A DNA stretch of 64,000 bases from an uncultured Alphaproteobacteria bacterium (lineage in GTDB: Bacteria > Pseudomonadota > Alphaproteobacteria > Caulobacterales > Hyphomonadaceae), in contig CAIKWZ010000043.1 of NCBI GenBank assembly GCA_903831255.1, forward strand, positions 1 to 64,000. The letters run 5' to 3'. Positions 36,903 through 46,549 of this stretch are shown here, one piece after another. A model generated the notes under the pieces. That model was not told where the DNA came from and made no database searches. It saw nothing but the letters and a program-made list of their open reading frames with translations. The position numbers and the translations under genes were made by a program. Numbering within the stretch: position 1 is the first letter of the stretch; each line of letters starts with the position of its first letter.

Positions 36903-38372
36903 ATGAGTGACATCCCCGACCGTTTTACGCCTGATCCCTCGCGTCCTGAGGCAGACCCGACAGTATCCGCCCCTGAGCATGCGGCCTCCGGCTCGGGCGG
37001 GCTGCCCGACGAATGGGTGGAATCCCCGGGCGTCATCGCTCCCTCCTTCATCGCCCGCATCGACGAGGCGCTCGAGGAAAACGACATTGTTTTTCTGCGC
37101 AACGCCGTAACGGAGCTGCATCCCGCCGACGCCGCCGACCTGCTCGAACATCTCTCGCCGGATGCGTTCTGGAAGGCTCTTCATCTCCTTGACGGAGATC
37201 TTCCTGCCGAGGCTCTGACCGAGCTTTCCGATGAGTCCCGCCGGACAGCGCTCGAGGCGCTCAGCGAGGAGGGGCTCGCGGGCATCATCGAGACCCTTGA
37301 TTCGGACGATGCGAGCTTCATCCTCAACGATCTCGATGACGAGCGACGATCGAGGATCCTCGCGCGCGTGTCGGCAAGCGATCGGGCCGCCATCGAATCC
37401 TCCCTCGCATTCGACGAGGAATCCGCTGGCCGACTTATGCAGCGCGATTTTGTCGCCGCTCCGATTTTCTGGTCCGTGGGCCAGACCATCGACCACATGA
37501 GGAGCGTGGACCCGGACGACCTGCCGGACACGTTTTTCGAGATCTACATCGTCGATCCCGCCTTCCGGCTGCAGGGCGTGGTCTCGGTATCCCGTCTCCT
37601 GCGCTCGCCGCGGGAAGCGGCGCTCAAGGATCTGATGAAGGATGCGTCCGTGTCCATTCGTCCGGAGATGGACCAGGAGGAGGTGGCTTTCCTCTTTCAG
37701 CAGTACAACCTTGCCTCGGCGCCGGTGGTCGATGAGGCGGGACGTCTGACCGGCATGATCACCATCGACGACATGGTCGACGTCATCCAGATGGAGAACA
37801 GGGAGGATCTTCTCGCCCTCTCAGGCGTCAGCGAGGCGGGCGCCAATCAGACCGTGATCTCGGCTGTGCGCGCGCGTGCGCCCTGGCTCGCGATCAATCT
37901 CGTGACGGCGTTCTGCGCCTCCCTGGTCGTCGGTCTCTTCCAAGCCTCGATCGAGAAAGTCGTCGCGCTCGCCATTCTGATGCCGGTGGTCGCCGGTCTT
38001 TGCGGAAACGCTGGCTCCCAGGCTCTGGCTGTCACCGTTCGCGCGATCGCTGACCGCGACCTGGAGGGCCCGCTGGTGCTTCGCGCCATCCGGCGGGAGG
38101 CGCTGACCGCGATCTGCAACGGCCTGATCATCGCCTCCCTCGCAGCCTTCGGATCGTGGGTATGGTTTCAGGATCCGCTTCTGTCCCTCGTGATCGCCGC
38201 GGCGATGGCGTTTACCTTCCTGTGGGCGGGGCTGGTGGGTATTCTGGCGCCGCTCGTTCTCAAGACTTTCGGGGCCGATCCGGCGGTCGCCTCCTCCGTT
38301 TTTGTATTAACGTCAATTGATCTGATGGGATTTTTTGTCTTTCTGGGGCTTGCGAGCGTCGTCCTGCTCTGA
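36903..38372 (+). CDS. mgtE: Magnesium transporter MgtE
   Basis: A 489-residue MgtE-type Mg2+ channel. A cytosolic N domain (about 45-150, LHPADAADLLEHLSPDAFW and EEGLAGIIETLDSDDASFI) is followed by paired CBS domains (about 165-290, MQRDFVAAPIFWSVGQTIDHM and EEVAFLFQQYNLASAPVVD). The pore part has five transmembrane helices from about 315: MPVVAGLCGNAGSQALAVTVRAI carries the conserved GNxGxQ pore motif. Mg2+ bound between the cytosolic domains keeps the channel closed. A distinctive Asp/Glu/Pro-rich 40-residue leader precedes the N domain. It stands alone between tRNA-Leu and the lysozyme-like gene. Confidence 0.94.
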   Translation: MSDIPDRFTPDPSRPEADPTVSAPEHAASGSGGLPDEWVESPGVIAPSFIARIDEALEENDIVFLRNAVTELHPADAADLLEHLSPDAFWKALHLLDGDLPAEALTELSDESRRTALEALSEEGLAGIIETLDSDDASFILNDLDDERRSRILARVSASDRAAIESSLAFDEESAGRLMQRDFVAAPIFWSVGQTIDHMRSVDPDDLPDTFFEIYIVDPAFRLQGVVSVSRLLRSPREAALKDLMKDASVSIRPEMDQEEVAFLFQQYNLASAPVVDEAGRLTGMITIDDMVDVIQMENREDLLALSGVSEAGANQTVISAVRARAPWLAINLVTAFCASLVVGLFQASIEKVVALAILMPVVAGLCGNAGSQALAVTVRAIADRDLEGPLVLRAIRREALTAICNGLIIASLAAFGSWVWFQDPLLSLVIAAAMAFTFLWAGLVGILAPLVLKTFGADPAVASSVFVLTSIDLMGFFVFLGLASVVLL

Positions 38373-38423
38373 TCAGGCGGTGGCCCTCAGCTTGCAGGGC
38401 CCAGGAAGGGCGGCAGTGGAGCT

Positions 38424-39788
38424 GTGTCAGATCGGATCGCATGCATGTCTGCGCGCCTGCACACTTCCCGTCACGGCCTTGACCTCATCCGGAGTTTCGA
38501 GGGGTTCACCCCCGCTTCCGTTCGGCTGGCGGATGGCCGATGGATGATCGGCTATGGTCACGTCCGTTCGGCCCGGGAGGGCGTCCGGATCACCGAATCC
38601 GACGCTGAGGATCTGCTCAGGTTCGATCTGAAGCCCGTGGAGGAGGCTCTCTCGGCGCTCGTCTTCGCCCCGCTGAACCAGAATCAGTTCGACGCTCTGG
38701 CCTCGCTCGTCTTCAATATCTCTCCCGGGCAGTTTCGCGAGAGCGACCTCCTGCGTCGGCTGAACGCCGGGGACGTTCTTGGGGCCGCCGCGGGGTTTGA
38801 CGCGTGGAGAAAGGCCCGGATCGGCGGGCGACTGATTGTGGTGGACGCCCTTGTTCGGCGTCGGGCCGCTGAGAAGGCCCTGTTTCTGGAGGCGACGGAG
38901 GCGCGTCCCTCAGCCCCGACCCCGATCGTCACGCCGGAGCTGGATCCCGCCTTCGGCGGATCGGGCCACCCATTCAGTCCTCAGGACGTCTCAAGGATCG
39001 CTCCGGCTGCATCGCGCGCGCCGGAGGCGGAGGAAGATGTCGGCGCCATCACCGCTGCGCTGGATCGCTTCGCCCGCGAACCGAAGCCGACCCCTGTCCG
39101 CCCGGGTCCGGCTTCGGCCTCCCAGCCAGCGGCGCCTGTCCGTCCGGCTTCGGCTCCAATGCCGGCGCCGGCGGTGGAGGCCGCCCCGGTCGCGCCGGCA
39201 TACCCCTCGCAGCCCTCTCCCCCGTCCGATGAACGCCGCGAGGCTTCGCGCATCGTCGCCGCCCGGATCGCGCGCATTCTCGAGCGTGTCGAGCAGCCCG
39301 TTCCCTCGTCCCCATCCCGTCCGGCTGGTTCATCCGCCCCCCTTCCGTCTGATCGTCGGACCGGGAAGGCTGGAGAGCCGTCCTCGCCGGCTCGGGAGAT
39401 ACCCGAGGATCTTCCCGACTTCGACGCCCCGTCCGTCCCGCATGAGCCTGGGTCCGGGCGGCGTCTGTTCATCGACGATACGGATGTCTTCGCCCTGAGG
39501 CCTCAGCCGGCCCCGAAGCGGAACCCCATCGCGCAGGGGGCGCAGGCTTCGGCCTCCCCGGGGGGCGCCTCCCTGGCCTTTGTCGCCTTTATTCTGCTTG
39601 GCCTCGCCCTGAGCGCGGCCGGTCTCGCCGCCCTCAGTCCCGAGGCGGCGGCGGACAATCCGGGCGCCCCCCTGGCGGCGCGTCCGGTGATCGCCGCCGG
39701 AGCGGTGATGTGGATTGCAGGGATTTACTGCCTGGCGGTTCGGCGCACACGATCGCGATCAGAGAGTGGACCCGGTCGCGAAGGCTGA
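38424..39788 (+). CDS. Lysozyme-like (GH24) protein with C-terminal membrane helices
   Basis: A 454-residue protein. Residues 15-150 are a GH24 (phage-type muramidase) domain: [26 protein letters not shown], and [19 protein letters not shown]. Glu26 is at the catalytic acid position. The usual Thr before IGxGH is Met41, and the usual Asp nine residues after Glu is Leu35 (an Asp follows at 37). Residues 150-370 are a Pro/Ala/Arg-rich linker of low complexity. Two hydrophobic helices end the protein ([20 protein letters not shown] and [19 protein letters not shown]). No signal peptide is visible. Start GTG 38424; ATG 38445 is an alternative. It could be a membrane-tethered wall-binding protein with impaired hydrolysis. 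Confidence 0.78.
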   Translation: MSDRIACMSARLHTSRHGLDLIRSFEGFTPASVRLADGRWMIGYGHVRSAREGVRITESDAEDLLRFDLKPVEEALSALVFAPLNQNQFDALASLVFNISPGQFRESDLLRRLNAGDVLGAAAGFDAWRKARIGGRLIVVDALVRRRAAEKALFLEATEARPSAPTPIVTPELDPAFGGSGHPFSPQDVSRIAPAASRAPEAEEDVGAITAALDRFAREPKPTPVRPGPASASQPAAPVRPASAPMPAPAVEAAPVAPAYPSQPSPPSDERREASRIVAARIARILERVEQPVPSSPSRPAGSSAPLPSDRRTGKAGEPSSPAREIPEDLPDFDAPSVPHEPGSGRRLFIDDTDVFALRPQPAPKRNPIAQGAQASASPGGASLAFVAFILLGLALSAAGLAALSPEAAADNPGAPLAARPVIAAGAVMWIAGIYCLAVRRTRSRSESGPGREG

Positions 39789-39801
39789 TAAGCTGTCGTC
39801 C

Positions 39802-40974
39802 ATGATCCCGAACGCACCCTCCCATCTCGACTTCGACCTCGGCGAGACAGCCGACATGATTCGCGACACCGTCGCCGGTTTCGCCCGCGAACGCATCGCG
39901 CCGATCGCCGCTGACATTGATCGGACCGATGAGTTTCCTCGCGAGCTTTGGCCGGAGATGGGGCGCCTCGGCCTGCTCGGCGTGACCGTCGAGGAGGAAT
40001 GGGGCGGGTCTGGACTGGGCTATCTCGAGCATGTCATCGCGATGGAGGAGATCTCTCGCGCATCCGCCTCCATCGGTCTGTCCTACGGCGCGCATTCGAA
40101 CCTGTGCGTCAATCAGCTGCGGCGCTGGGGAACCTCTGATCAGAAGGCGCGCTATCTGCCCGGTCTGATCTCCGGGGAACAGCTTGGCTCGCTCGCCATG
40201 TCCGAGCCCGAAGCCGGCTCCGATGTCGTGTCCATGCGGCTGCGCGCGGAAAAACGCGGCTCTCGCTATGTGCTCAACGGCTCCAAGATGTGGATCACGA
40301 ACGGTCCCTCCGCCGACACCCTCATTGTGTACGCCAAGACAGAACCCGCAGCCGGATCCCGGGGCATCACCGCGTTCATTATTGAAAAGGGATTTAAGGG
40401 CTTCAGCTGCGCTCAGAAACTCGACAAGCTCGGCATGCGCGGGTCGGAAACGGGAGAGCTTGTCTTCGAGGACTGCGAGGTTCCGGAAGAGAACATTATG
40501 GGCCCTCTCAACGCCGGGGTCGAGGTCCTGATGTCGGGGCTGGATTACGAGCGCGCCGTGCTTTCGGGCGGACCGACAGGGATCATGCAGGCGTGCATGG
40601 ATATTGTTCTGCCCTATGTCCGGGACCGTCGCCAGTTCGGCCGCCCGATCGGCGAGTTCCAGCTTGTTCAGGGCAAGATCGCGGACATGTATGTGCGCAT
40701 GAACGCCGCCCGCGCCTATGTTTACGCCGTGGCGAAGGCCTGCGATCGCGGCCGGACGACGCGTAAAGATGCCGCGGGAGCCATTCTTTATTCGGCAGAG
40801 ACAGCGACCGCGCTGGCCCTGGACGCGATCCAGATCCTTGGCGGGAACGGCTATATCAATGACTATCCGACCGGTCGTCTCCTTCGCGACGCCAAGCTTT
40901 ACGAGATCGGAGCGGGAACCTCTGAGATCCGTCGCTGGCTGATCGGACGTGAGCTGTTCGCAGAGGGCCTCTAG
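39802..40974 (+). CDS. ivd: Isovaleryl-CoA dehydrogenase
   Basis: A 390-residue acyl-CoA dehydrogenase for leucine breakdown, oxidising isovaleryl-CoA to 3-methylcrotonyl-CoA with FAD. The catalytic Glu is at the isovaleryl-specific position, in [14 protein letters not shown]. The usual acyl-CoA dehydrogenase Glu near the C-terminus is replaced by Gly/Ala ([13 protein letters not shown]), as in known isovaleryl enzymes. FAD-binding MSEPEAGSD and MWITNG are present. ATG 39802 ([13 protein letters not shown]) is the family start. It lies 4 kb upstream of the two methylcrotonyl-CoA carboxylase genes that act next in the path. Confidence 0.94.
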   Translation: MIPNAPSHLDFDLGETADMIRDTVAGFARERIAPIAADIDRTDEFPRELWPEMGRLGLLGVTVEEEWGGSGLGYLEHVIAMEEISRASASIGLSYGAHSNLCVNQLRRWGTSDQKARYLPGLISGEQLGSLAMSEPEAGSDVVSMRLRAEKRGSRYVLNGSKMWITNGPSADTLIVYAKTEPAAGSRGITAFIIEKGFKGFSCAQKLDKLGMRGSETGELVFEDCEVPEENIMGPLNAGVEVLMSGLDYERAVLSGGPTGIMQACMDIVLPYVRDRRQFGRPIGEFQLVQGKIADMYVRMNAARAYVYAVAKACDRGRTTRKDAAGAILYSAETATALALDAIQILGGNGYINDYPTGRLLRDAKLYEIGAGTSEIRRWLIGRELFAEGL

Positions 40975-40986
40975 AGGTCGAGGTCT

Positions 40987-41835
40987 TCAACCGGCTCTGG
41001 CGGTGAACACCCAGGCAGATCCGATCGGCGCTACAGACCCATCTTCTCCCGCGAGAGGCGCCAGCGCGGTCTCGACCGCCTCGAGCGTTTCATCCCGGCG
41101 ATGCTCGCCGATCTCCCTGAGCAGGCGCGAGAGCGGACCTATCCGGGACGCGCTTTCCGCAGCAAGTCGGGCGCTTGCTCCCAGGCGCACCGGCGCCTCG
41201 ACAGCTTCAGCCTCAACAGATCGAAAACCCGCCTCGAGCAGAATGGCCCGCACGCGTGTATCGTCAGCGAAGGCAAACGGCCCGGGAGCATGAGGGTCGG
41301 ATTGTCCCCCCTCGAGACCCAGCGCAGCCCTCGCCGCCGCCAGCGGCGCCATCGCCCACGGGTTCAGTCTCGGCGCCCGCCAGCAGACAAAGGCGATGCG
41401 TCCCTGGTCGTGAAGCGCTCTTCTGAGGTGCGCGAAGGCGGGAACCGGCGCGGAGAAGAACATAATCCCGAAACGGGAGTAGATAAGGTCGCGCATCCCG
41501 GGCAGGGGCGCGCTCGAGGCATCCGCCTCAAGAAAGTCGACATTGCCCATGGCGAGTTCGCCGGCCTTCGTGCGCGCTTCGGCCAGCATGGGCCCCGAGA
41601 CATCGATCCCCAGAACATCTCCCTGTGCGCCCGTCAGGCGTCCGAGGGCGAACGTCGTCTCGCCGCAGCCGCATCCTATGTCGAGAATGCGCTCTCCCGG
41701 TGAGACGCTCGCCGCCTTGAGGGCTGCATCCCCGAACGGCGCGACGATGCGGTCCGTCTCCGCCTGGAGGCTCGCCCATCTCTCTCCCAGGGTTCCGTTC
41801 CACTCTGCGATCTGCTCGGAGTTGTCGCCCGCCAT
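40987..41835 (-). CDS. Class I SAM-dependent methyltransferase
   Basis: A 282-residue methyltransferase with the SAM-binding motif ILDIGCGCGETTFALG, an acidic end to strand two (VLGIDVSGPML), and DASSAPLPGMRDLIYSRFGI. It resembles the Ubie/Methyltransf_11 branch. It starts IAEWNGTLGERWASLQAETD, typical of one-carbon methyltransferases that act on small or lipid substrates. ATG 41835 follows GGGGAGCGGAC. It is convergent with the isovaleryl-CoA dehydrogenase gene (12 bp between stops) and divergent from the cupin gene. Substrate unknown. Confidence 0.8.
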   Translation of the reverse strand: MAGDNSEQIAEWNGTLGERWASLQAETDRIVAPFGDAALKAASVSPGERILDIGCGCGETTFALGRLTGAQGDVLGIDVSGPMLAEARTKAGELAMGNVDFLEADASSAPLPGMRDLIYSRFGIMFFSAPVPAFAHLRRALHDQGRIAFVCWRAPRLNPWAMAPLAAARAALGLEGGQSDPHAPGPFAFADDTRVRAILLEAGFRSVEAEAVEAPVRLGASARLAAESASRIGPLSRLLREIGEHRRDETLEAVETALAPLAGEDGSVAPIGSAWVFTARAG

Positions 41836-42008
41836 GTCCGCTCCCCTGATCGATTGTCCCGACAAACTGGTCGCAAGCGGTCTCATGGGCAAGTCCCCAT
41901 CGTCCTGTTCCGTCGCCCTCAGGGCTCGGGGCACCTCAATGGATCCGCTATCGTCCGCAGCGCCAAACCGCTATGATCCCTGACGTGAAATCTCCGGGGA
42001 GAAACGGG

Positions 42009-42479
42009 ATGAGAGGAGTTTTAGCGTCTGTATCGGCTGGCCTCGTCGCCGCGGTCCTGGCAGGCGCGGCCTCTGCGCAATCCCTTCCTCCGGATCCGAT
42101 ATTCTGCACCCCTTCGTCCTACGAGCATGATGCGGTGCGCGCGGCGCCTGATCAGCATCGCGTCCTCTTCGAGGACAGCCATGTGCGGGTTCTGGAGATC
42201 AATCTTCCGCCCCTCGCCGTGGAGCCGGTTCATATTCACGCGCTTCCCAGCGTCATTCATGGCGATACGGGCGGCGCGCTCGGGGCGAGGTTCGCCTACA
42301 TTCAGTATGTCATGGAGGACGGGCGGTTTAAGGAGATTTCCCGCTCGGAGGTGACCCCGACGCCAGGAACTCGAACGGTCTGGTCTCCTCCCGAAGGGCC
42401 GCATGCGATCGCCAACATCGGGCCAACGCCGGTTCGCTTCCTGAGAACTGAAATCAAGCCGGAAAGCTGTTCGCGCTGA
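42009..42479 (+). CDS. Secreted cupin-like protein
   Basis: A 156-residue protein with a cleavable signal peptide (MRGVLASVSAGLVAAVLAGA with ASAQ at the cleavage site). The body is a small double-stranded beta-helix: VRVLEINLPPLAVEPVHIHALPS, where VHIH gives metal-binding His residues, and a later SPPEGPHAIANIGPTPVRFL. It is probably exported to the periplasm. The family is annotated only as cupin, so no reaction is assigned. ATG 42009 follows GGGGAGAAACGGG; the open frame starts 36 bases earlier at a weaker site. The stop codon is 12 bp from that of the convergent lipoprotein gene. Confidence 0.72.
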   Translation: MRGVLASVSAGLVAAVLAGAASAQSLPPDPIFCTPSSYEHDAVRAAPDQHRVLFEDSHVRVLEINLPPLAVEPVHIHALPSVIHGDTGGALGARFAYIQYVMEDGRFKEISRSEVTPTPGTRTVWSPPEGPHAIANIGPTPVRFLRTEIKPESCSR

Positions 42480-42491
42480 ACCCGCGGAGCG

Positions 42492-42866
42492 CTAACGCCG
42501 ATCGTCGCGGTCTCGATCCCGGCGACGGGCGTCCCGATACCCTTCTTCATATCCTTCCCGGTAGTTCTCGCTCTCTTCATCCGCATCCGAGACGGGATAA
42601 TAAGGATAATTGCAGTTCGAGCGAACAACATAAGGTGTCAGGCCATAATAGACGACCTGGCCGCCATATCCGCTGACGCCTGGCATATAAGGCTCGTAGG
42701 TCTCCGTGCGGATAAGCCCAGGCGGACATGCGTTGAGCTCCGCCTCAAGTTCATCGGCGGCCATCGCAAGCCCCTGCGAGAACGCGGCGATATCATCTGT
42801 CGTGCACCCGCCCGCTGCCAGGCCAGCGGCCATGAACGCTGCAATGGTTTTCGCACGGTACTTCAT
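42492..42866 (-). CDS. Small predicted lipoprotein with charged C-terminus
   Basis: A 124-residue protein. MKYRAKTIAAFMAAGLAAGGC looks like a lipoprotein signal, with a weak lipobox AGGC (position -3 is Ala). The middle has a Tyr/Pro/Gly-rich stretch (YMPGVSGYGGQVVYYGL and NCNYPYYPVSD). The C-terminus is a dense Arg/Asp/Glu tail (YREGYEEGYRDARRRDRD). I do not recognise a family. ATG 42866 follows GGGGAG. It lies 74 bp downstream of the cNMP-patatin gene's stop on the same strand, so it may be co-transcribed. Confidence 0.55.
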   Translation of the reverse strand: MKYRAKTIAAFMAAGLAAGGCTTDDIAAFSQGLAMAADELEAELNACPPGLIRTETYEPYMPGVSGYGGQVVYYGLTPYVVRSNCNYPYYPVSDADEESENYREGYEEGYRDARRRDRDRDDRR

Positions 42867-42940
42867 GCCTGCTCCCCGAGACCGCCCCTGAGCCGATATT
42901 GGGCTTTGCAATCAGGGCGGAAAGAAGGCAGAGGGCGTCC

Positions 42941-44740
42941 TCACGGAGGTGTTTCCGACGCCTTCTCCTCAGGCGACATCAGCGCTTTGAGCGGACCCTT
43001 AAGGCCGGCGATCGCTTCGCGCGCAGCGTCGTATCCTTCGGCCACCGCCCGATCATACTCCTTCCAGTCCCGGAGCTCGATGTCCTTCAGTTCTGGCACG
43101 ATCAGGAGGTCGGTGAGATCCCTGTGAGCGTTTGGATTGACGCTCACCGTGGCCGCTCTCATCAGAAGGCTCGCGATCGGAGGCGGAGAGGAGAACCCGT
43201 GGGTGGTTGTCCATCCGAGGAAGCCGGGCGGATTGACGAACTCGTCCGCCGAGAGACCTTCCGGCGCCTGGGCGACATCCACTCCGATGATACGCCCCCG
43301 GTGAAGGTCGCGCATGACATCGACCGGAAAGTTGTTGAGCACGGCGCCGTCCACGAGCACCTGACCGTCCCGGACGATCGGCGGCAGGATGCCGGGCAGG
43401 GAGATCGAAGCGCGAAGGGCCTCGCGAAGCGTTCCTTCGGCGTGCAGTCGGTAGACGCCATGAGTGAGGTTGGTGGAGATCGCAAAGAACGGGAGGGGCA
43501 TATCCTCGATCCGCACATCCCCGAAATGCTCCATCAGGCGCGCATCCACCCGCGAGCCCTTGACCAGCGCCACCACCGGAAGCCGGAAATCCGACAGCGG
43601 GTTCGTTTCCACGAACGCCTTGCGGATGCGACGATCGATCTCCTCATCGCTCCAGCCCATGGCGAGGCATGCCCCGATGACGGCGCCCATCGAGGCGCCG
43701 CCGACGAAGTCTATCGGACACCCCGCTTCACGCAGGGCCCGGATCACGCCGATGTGGGCGTAGGCGCGTGCGCCGCCGCCTGAGAGCACGAGGCCGACCG
43801 ATTTGCCGCCCATGACGCGCGCAAGGCGCCGGGCGTCCGGATCGCTCATGCCTGACCAGTGGAAGAGCCTCGCCGCTTCGGCGGCCGAGCGCCATTCAAG
43901 CGCCGTGCTGGCGGGGCGGTCTCCGCCATGGTGAAGCAGGACGACGTCCACCAGGCGAAACTGGCGGGCCGGTGAGGGATCGTCTGGCAGCAGTGGGGTC
44001 GATGGACGCGCATCCGCCCGGGCGAAGACCCAGAGACGATCCGCGTGACGCTGGATGAACCGGTACCAGGGCGTATCCCCGATGCTGGCGATCAGGATCA
44101 CGATATCGTTGGCCGCCTCGAGCTCGTCAAAATACGCAGGCGGTCGACCTGCGACCTCCTCGCCGGCGACAGCGGCCCGAAGGCCCATCTCCCGAAGGGC
44201 GCTCGCCAGCGTCCGGGCCCGCAGAGCCAGATCGATCGTGGGCGAGGTTGCGATCAGGCCGAAGACGCGGGGCTCCGCCGATCTCTGGGTCTTGCGTCGC
44301 GCCTGGCGCAGGCGGACCATGATCAGGCGCGTGATCCGCTCGAGGATGTCGGGATGGGCCCGGACCAGCTTGGTGAAACCGGCCCGGGACATCGACACCA
44401 GCTCGGCGTCGCGAAGCGCGTAGACGGCGTGCTCGTGGGTTTCCTGAGCCATCATCGACATTTCGCCGACCGGCTCTCCGGCACGGATGTGGCCGACGAG
44501 CTCGTAATGGCCGGGTCCCGCCGCCCGGAAGGCGCCCAGCGATCCCGACAGGACAAAATAGATCGTCTCCGAGGGCTCGCCGATATCGAACAGCTTCCAG
44601 CCCGCAGGCAGACTGAAGTGACGGGTATCTTTCTCGGCAAGCGCCAGCGCCTTTGCGGGCGCGTCCTTCAGCATGCTGAGCGCACGCAGAGACGCAGACG
44701 TCTCCTCGGGCGACTTCTCTGAGGGGCGATTGACAACCAT
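42941..44740 (-). CDS. Patatin-like phospholipase with cyclic nucleotide-binding domain
   Basis: A 599-residue protein of the NTE/RssA type. The N-terminal cNMP-binding domain (about 30-150, LFDIGEPSETIYFVLSGSLG, VGHIRAGEPVGEMSMM) precedes a linker of about 160 residues. The patatin domain (about 310-470) has the oxyanion GLVLSGGGARAYAHIGVI, nucleophile elbow GGASMGAV and catalytic Asp in VLVDGAVLNNFPVD. Human and yeast NTE proteins with this layout are lysophospholipases of the membrane. No signal peptide is visible. It is divergent from the MCC beta gene across 186 bp. The regulatory nucleotide is not deducible. Confidence 0.9.
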   Translation of the reverse strand: MVVNRPSEKSPEETSASLRALSMLKDAPAKALALAEKDTRHFSLPAGWKLFDIGEPSETIYFVLSGSLGAFRAAGPGHYELVGHIRAGEPVGEMSMMAQETHEHAVYALRDAELVSMSRAGFTKLVRAHPDILERITRLIMVRLRQARRKTQRSAEPRVFGLIATSPTIDLALRARTLASALREMGLRAAVAGEEVAGRPPAYFDELEAANDIVILIASIGDTPWYRFIQRHADRLWVFARADARPSTPLLPDDPSPARQFRLVDVVLLHHGGDRPASTALEWRSAAEAARLFHWSGMSDPDARRLARVMGGKSVGLVLSGGGARAYAHIGVIRALREAGCPIDFVGGASMGAVIGACLAMGWSDEEIDRRIRKAFVETNPLSDFRLPVVALVKGSRVDARLMEHFGDVRIEDMPLPFFAISTNLTHGVYRLHAEGTLREALRASISLPGILPPIVRDGQVLVDGAVLNNFPVDVMRDLHRGRIIGVDVAQAPEGLSADEFVNPPGFLGWTTTHGFSSPPPIASLLMRAATVSVNPNAHRDLTDLLIVPELKDIELRDWKEYDRAVAEGYDAAREAIAGLKGPLKALMSPEEKASETPP

Positions 44741-44926
44741 GGATCCAACTTCAGGTCAGCGCCGGCCTGGTTCAAGTCCGTCTATCGGCCAAAAAGTTCA
44801 AGGAATAGTTGCCTTCGCGACATTGAGGCCGGCCTCGACGCGGTCCTTCACGCATAACGACTTGCCAGAGGCGCCGCGAGCCCCCCTTATGTCGCTGTAT
44901 CATCATTCCTGATTTCGGCCGCGTGA

Positions 44927-46549
44927 ATGCCCAGACTGTCGTCCCAGATCGATATCTCCAGCCAGCGCTTTCGCGAGAACGCCGCCGCCATGTCAGGCGC
45001 GCTCGCCCAGCTTCGTGAGGCGTCCGCGAAGGCGTCTCTGGGCGGTCCCCGTTCGGCTCGCGAGCGCCATGTCGCGCGCGGCAAACTTCTGCCGCGCGAG
45101 CGGATTGAACATCTGATCGATCCGGCCTCGCCCTTTCTTGAGCTCTCTCCGCTCGCCGCTTTCGGGATGTACGGCGATGAAGCCCCGGGGTCGGGGCTGA
45201 TCACCGGCGTGGGGCGCATTGAGGGCCGGGAGTGCGTGATCGTCTGCAATGACGCGACCGTCAAAGGCGGGGTTTATTATCCTGTCACCGTCAAGAAACA
45301 TCTCCGGGCTCAGGAAGTTGCGCTCGAGAACAGGCTGCCGTGCGTCTATCTCGTGGATTCAGGGGGCGCCAACCTCCCGCACCAGTCGGAGGTCTTCCCG
45401 GACCGGGACCATTTCGGTCGGATCTTCTATAATCAGGCGCACATGAGCGCGCGCGGCATTCCGCAGATCGCAGCCGTCATGGGCTCATGCACCGCAGGGG
45501 GCGCCTACGTCCCCGCCATGTCCGATGAGACCGTCATCGTGCGAAAGCAGGGCACGATCTTTCTCGGGGGGCCGCCTCTCGTGAAGGCGGCGACGGGCGA
45601 GATTATCTCCGCTGAGGATCTTGGCGGAGCCGACGTTCACGCCCGACGGTCCGGGGTTGCAGACCATTACGCCGCTGATGATGCCCATGCGCTTCAAATT
45701 GTGCGTTCGATCGTCAGAAACCTGAACACAGTCAAAGATGTGGCGCTCGATCTTCAGGCGCCGTGCGAACCCTTGCATTCTCCCGCCGAGCTCGACGGGG
45801 TGATCCCGCGCGACGCAAGAGAAAGCTATGACGTGCGCGAGGTCATCGCCCGCCTGGTGGACGGCTCTGAGTTCGATGAGTTTAAGAAACTCTACGGCGA
45901 GACCCTCGTCACGGGGTTTTGCCGCATTCACGGCATGCCTGTCGGCGTCCTGGCGAACAACGGCATCCTTTTTTCTGAAAGCGCGCAGAAAGCGGCGCAT
46001 TTCATCCAGCTCTGCGATCAGCGGGGTGTCCCTCTCCTGTTTCTGCAGAACATCACCGGGTTCATGGTCGGCTCGCGATATGAGGCCGGCGGCATCGCCA
46101 AGGATGGCGCGAAGATGGTCACGGCGGTCGCCACCGCCCGCGTTCCCAAGTTCACGGTCGTGATCGGCGGCAGCTATGGGGCTGGCAATTACGGAATGTG
46201 CGGTCGCGCCTATTCTCCCCGTTTCCTGTTCACCTGGCCCAATGCGCGCATTTCCGTGATGGGCGGAGAGCAGGCGGCGAGCGTGCTCGCGACCGTGCGT
46301 CGCGATGCGATGGAGGCGCGCGGCGAGATCTGGTCGCCCGAGGAGGAGGAGGCCTTCCGGGCGCCGGTGCGGGAACTTTATGAACGCGAGGGCAGCCCCT
46401 ACTTCTCCACGGCGCGTCTATGGGATGACGGGATCATCGCTCCTGCCGACACGCGAAGGGTTCTCGGACTGGCCTTGTCCGCCAGCCTCAACGCGCCCCA
46501 TGGCCGGCCGGCGGGTCGGGAGCCGGGCTTCGGCCTGTTCCGGATGTGA
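44927..46549 (+). CDS. mccB: Methylcrotonyl-CoA carboxylase beta subunit
   Basis: A 540-residue carboxyltransferase subunit of MCC. The N-terminus and the sequence [21 protein letters not shown] are diagnostic for MCC rather than [22 protein letters not shown] and, in the second half, [19 protein letters not shown] and [20 protein letters not shown] follow. It transfers CO2 from biotin to 3-methylcrotonyl-CoA. It opens a run with the glycerate-kinase-like gene, the crotonase and mccA, all on the plus strand. The next gene starts inside its stop codon (GTGA), so coupling is strong. Confidence 0.95.
   Translation: MPRLSSQIDISSQRFRENAAAMSGALAQLREASAKASLGGPRSARERHVARGKLLPRERIEHLIDPASPFLELSPLAAFGMYGDEAPGSGLITGVGRIEGRECVIVCNDATVKGGVYYPVTVKKHLRAQEVALENRLPCVYLVDSGGANLPHQSEVFPDRDHFGRIFYNQAHMSARGIPQIAAVMGSCTAGGAYVPAMSDETVIVRKQGTIFLGGPPLVKAATGEIISAEDLGGADVHARRSGVADHYAADDAHALQIVRSIVRNLNTVKDVALDLQAPCEPLHSPAELDGVIPRDARESYDVREVIARLVDGSEFDEFKKLYGETLVTGFCRIHGMPVGVLANNGILFSESAQKAAHFIQLCDQRGVPLLFLQNITGFMVGSRYEAGGIAKDGAKMVTAVATARVPKFTVVIGGSYGAGNYGMCGRAYSPRFLFTWPNARISVMGGEQAASVLATVRRDAMEARGEIWSPEEEEAFRAPVRELYEREGSPYFSTARLWDDGIIAPADTRRVLGLALSASLNAPHGRPAGREPGFGLFRM

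Noticed and set aside
44770-44802. GTTCAAG direct repeat, 26 bp apart, between the patatin and mccB genes
   Set aside because: Seven-base repeats at this distance are expected by chance and the spacing matches no known LexA or other pattern.
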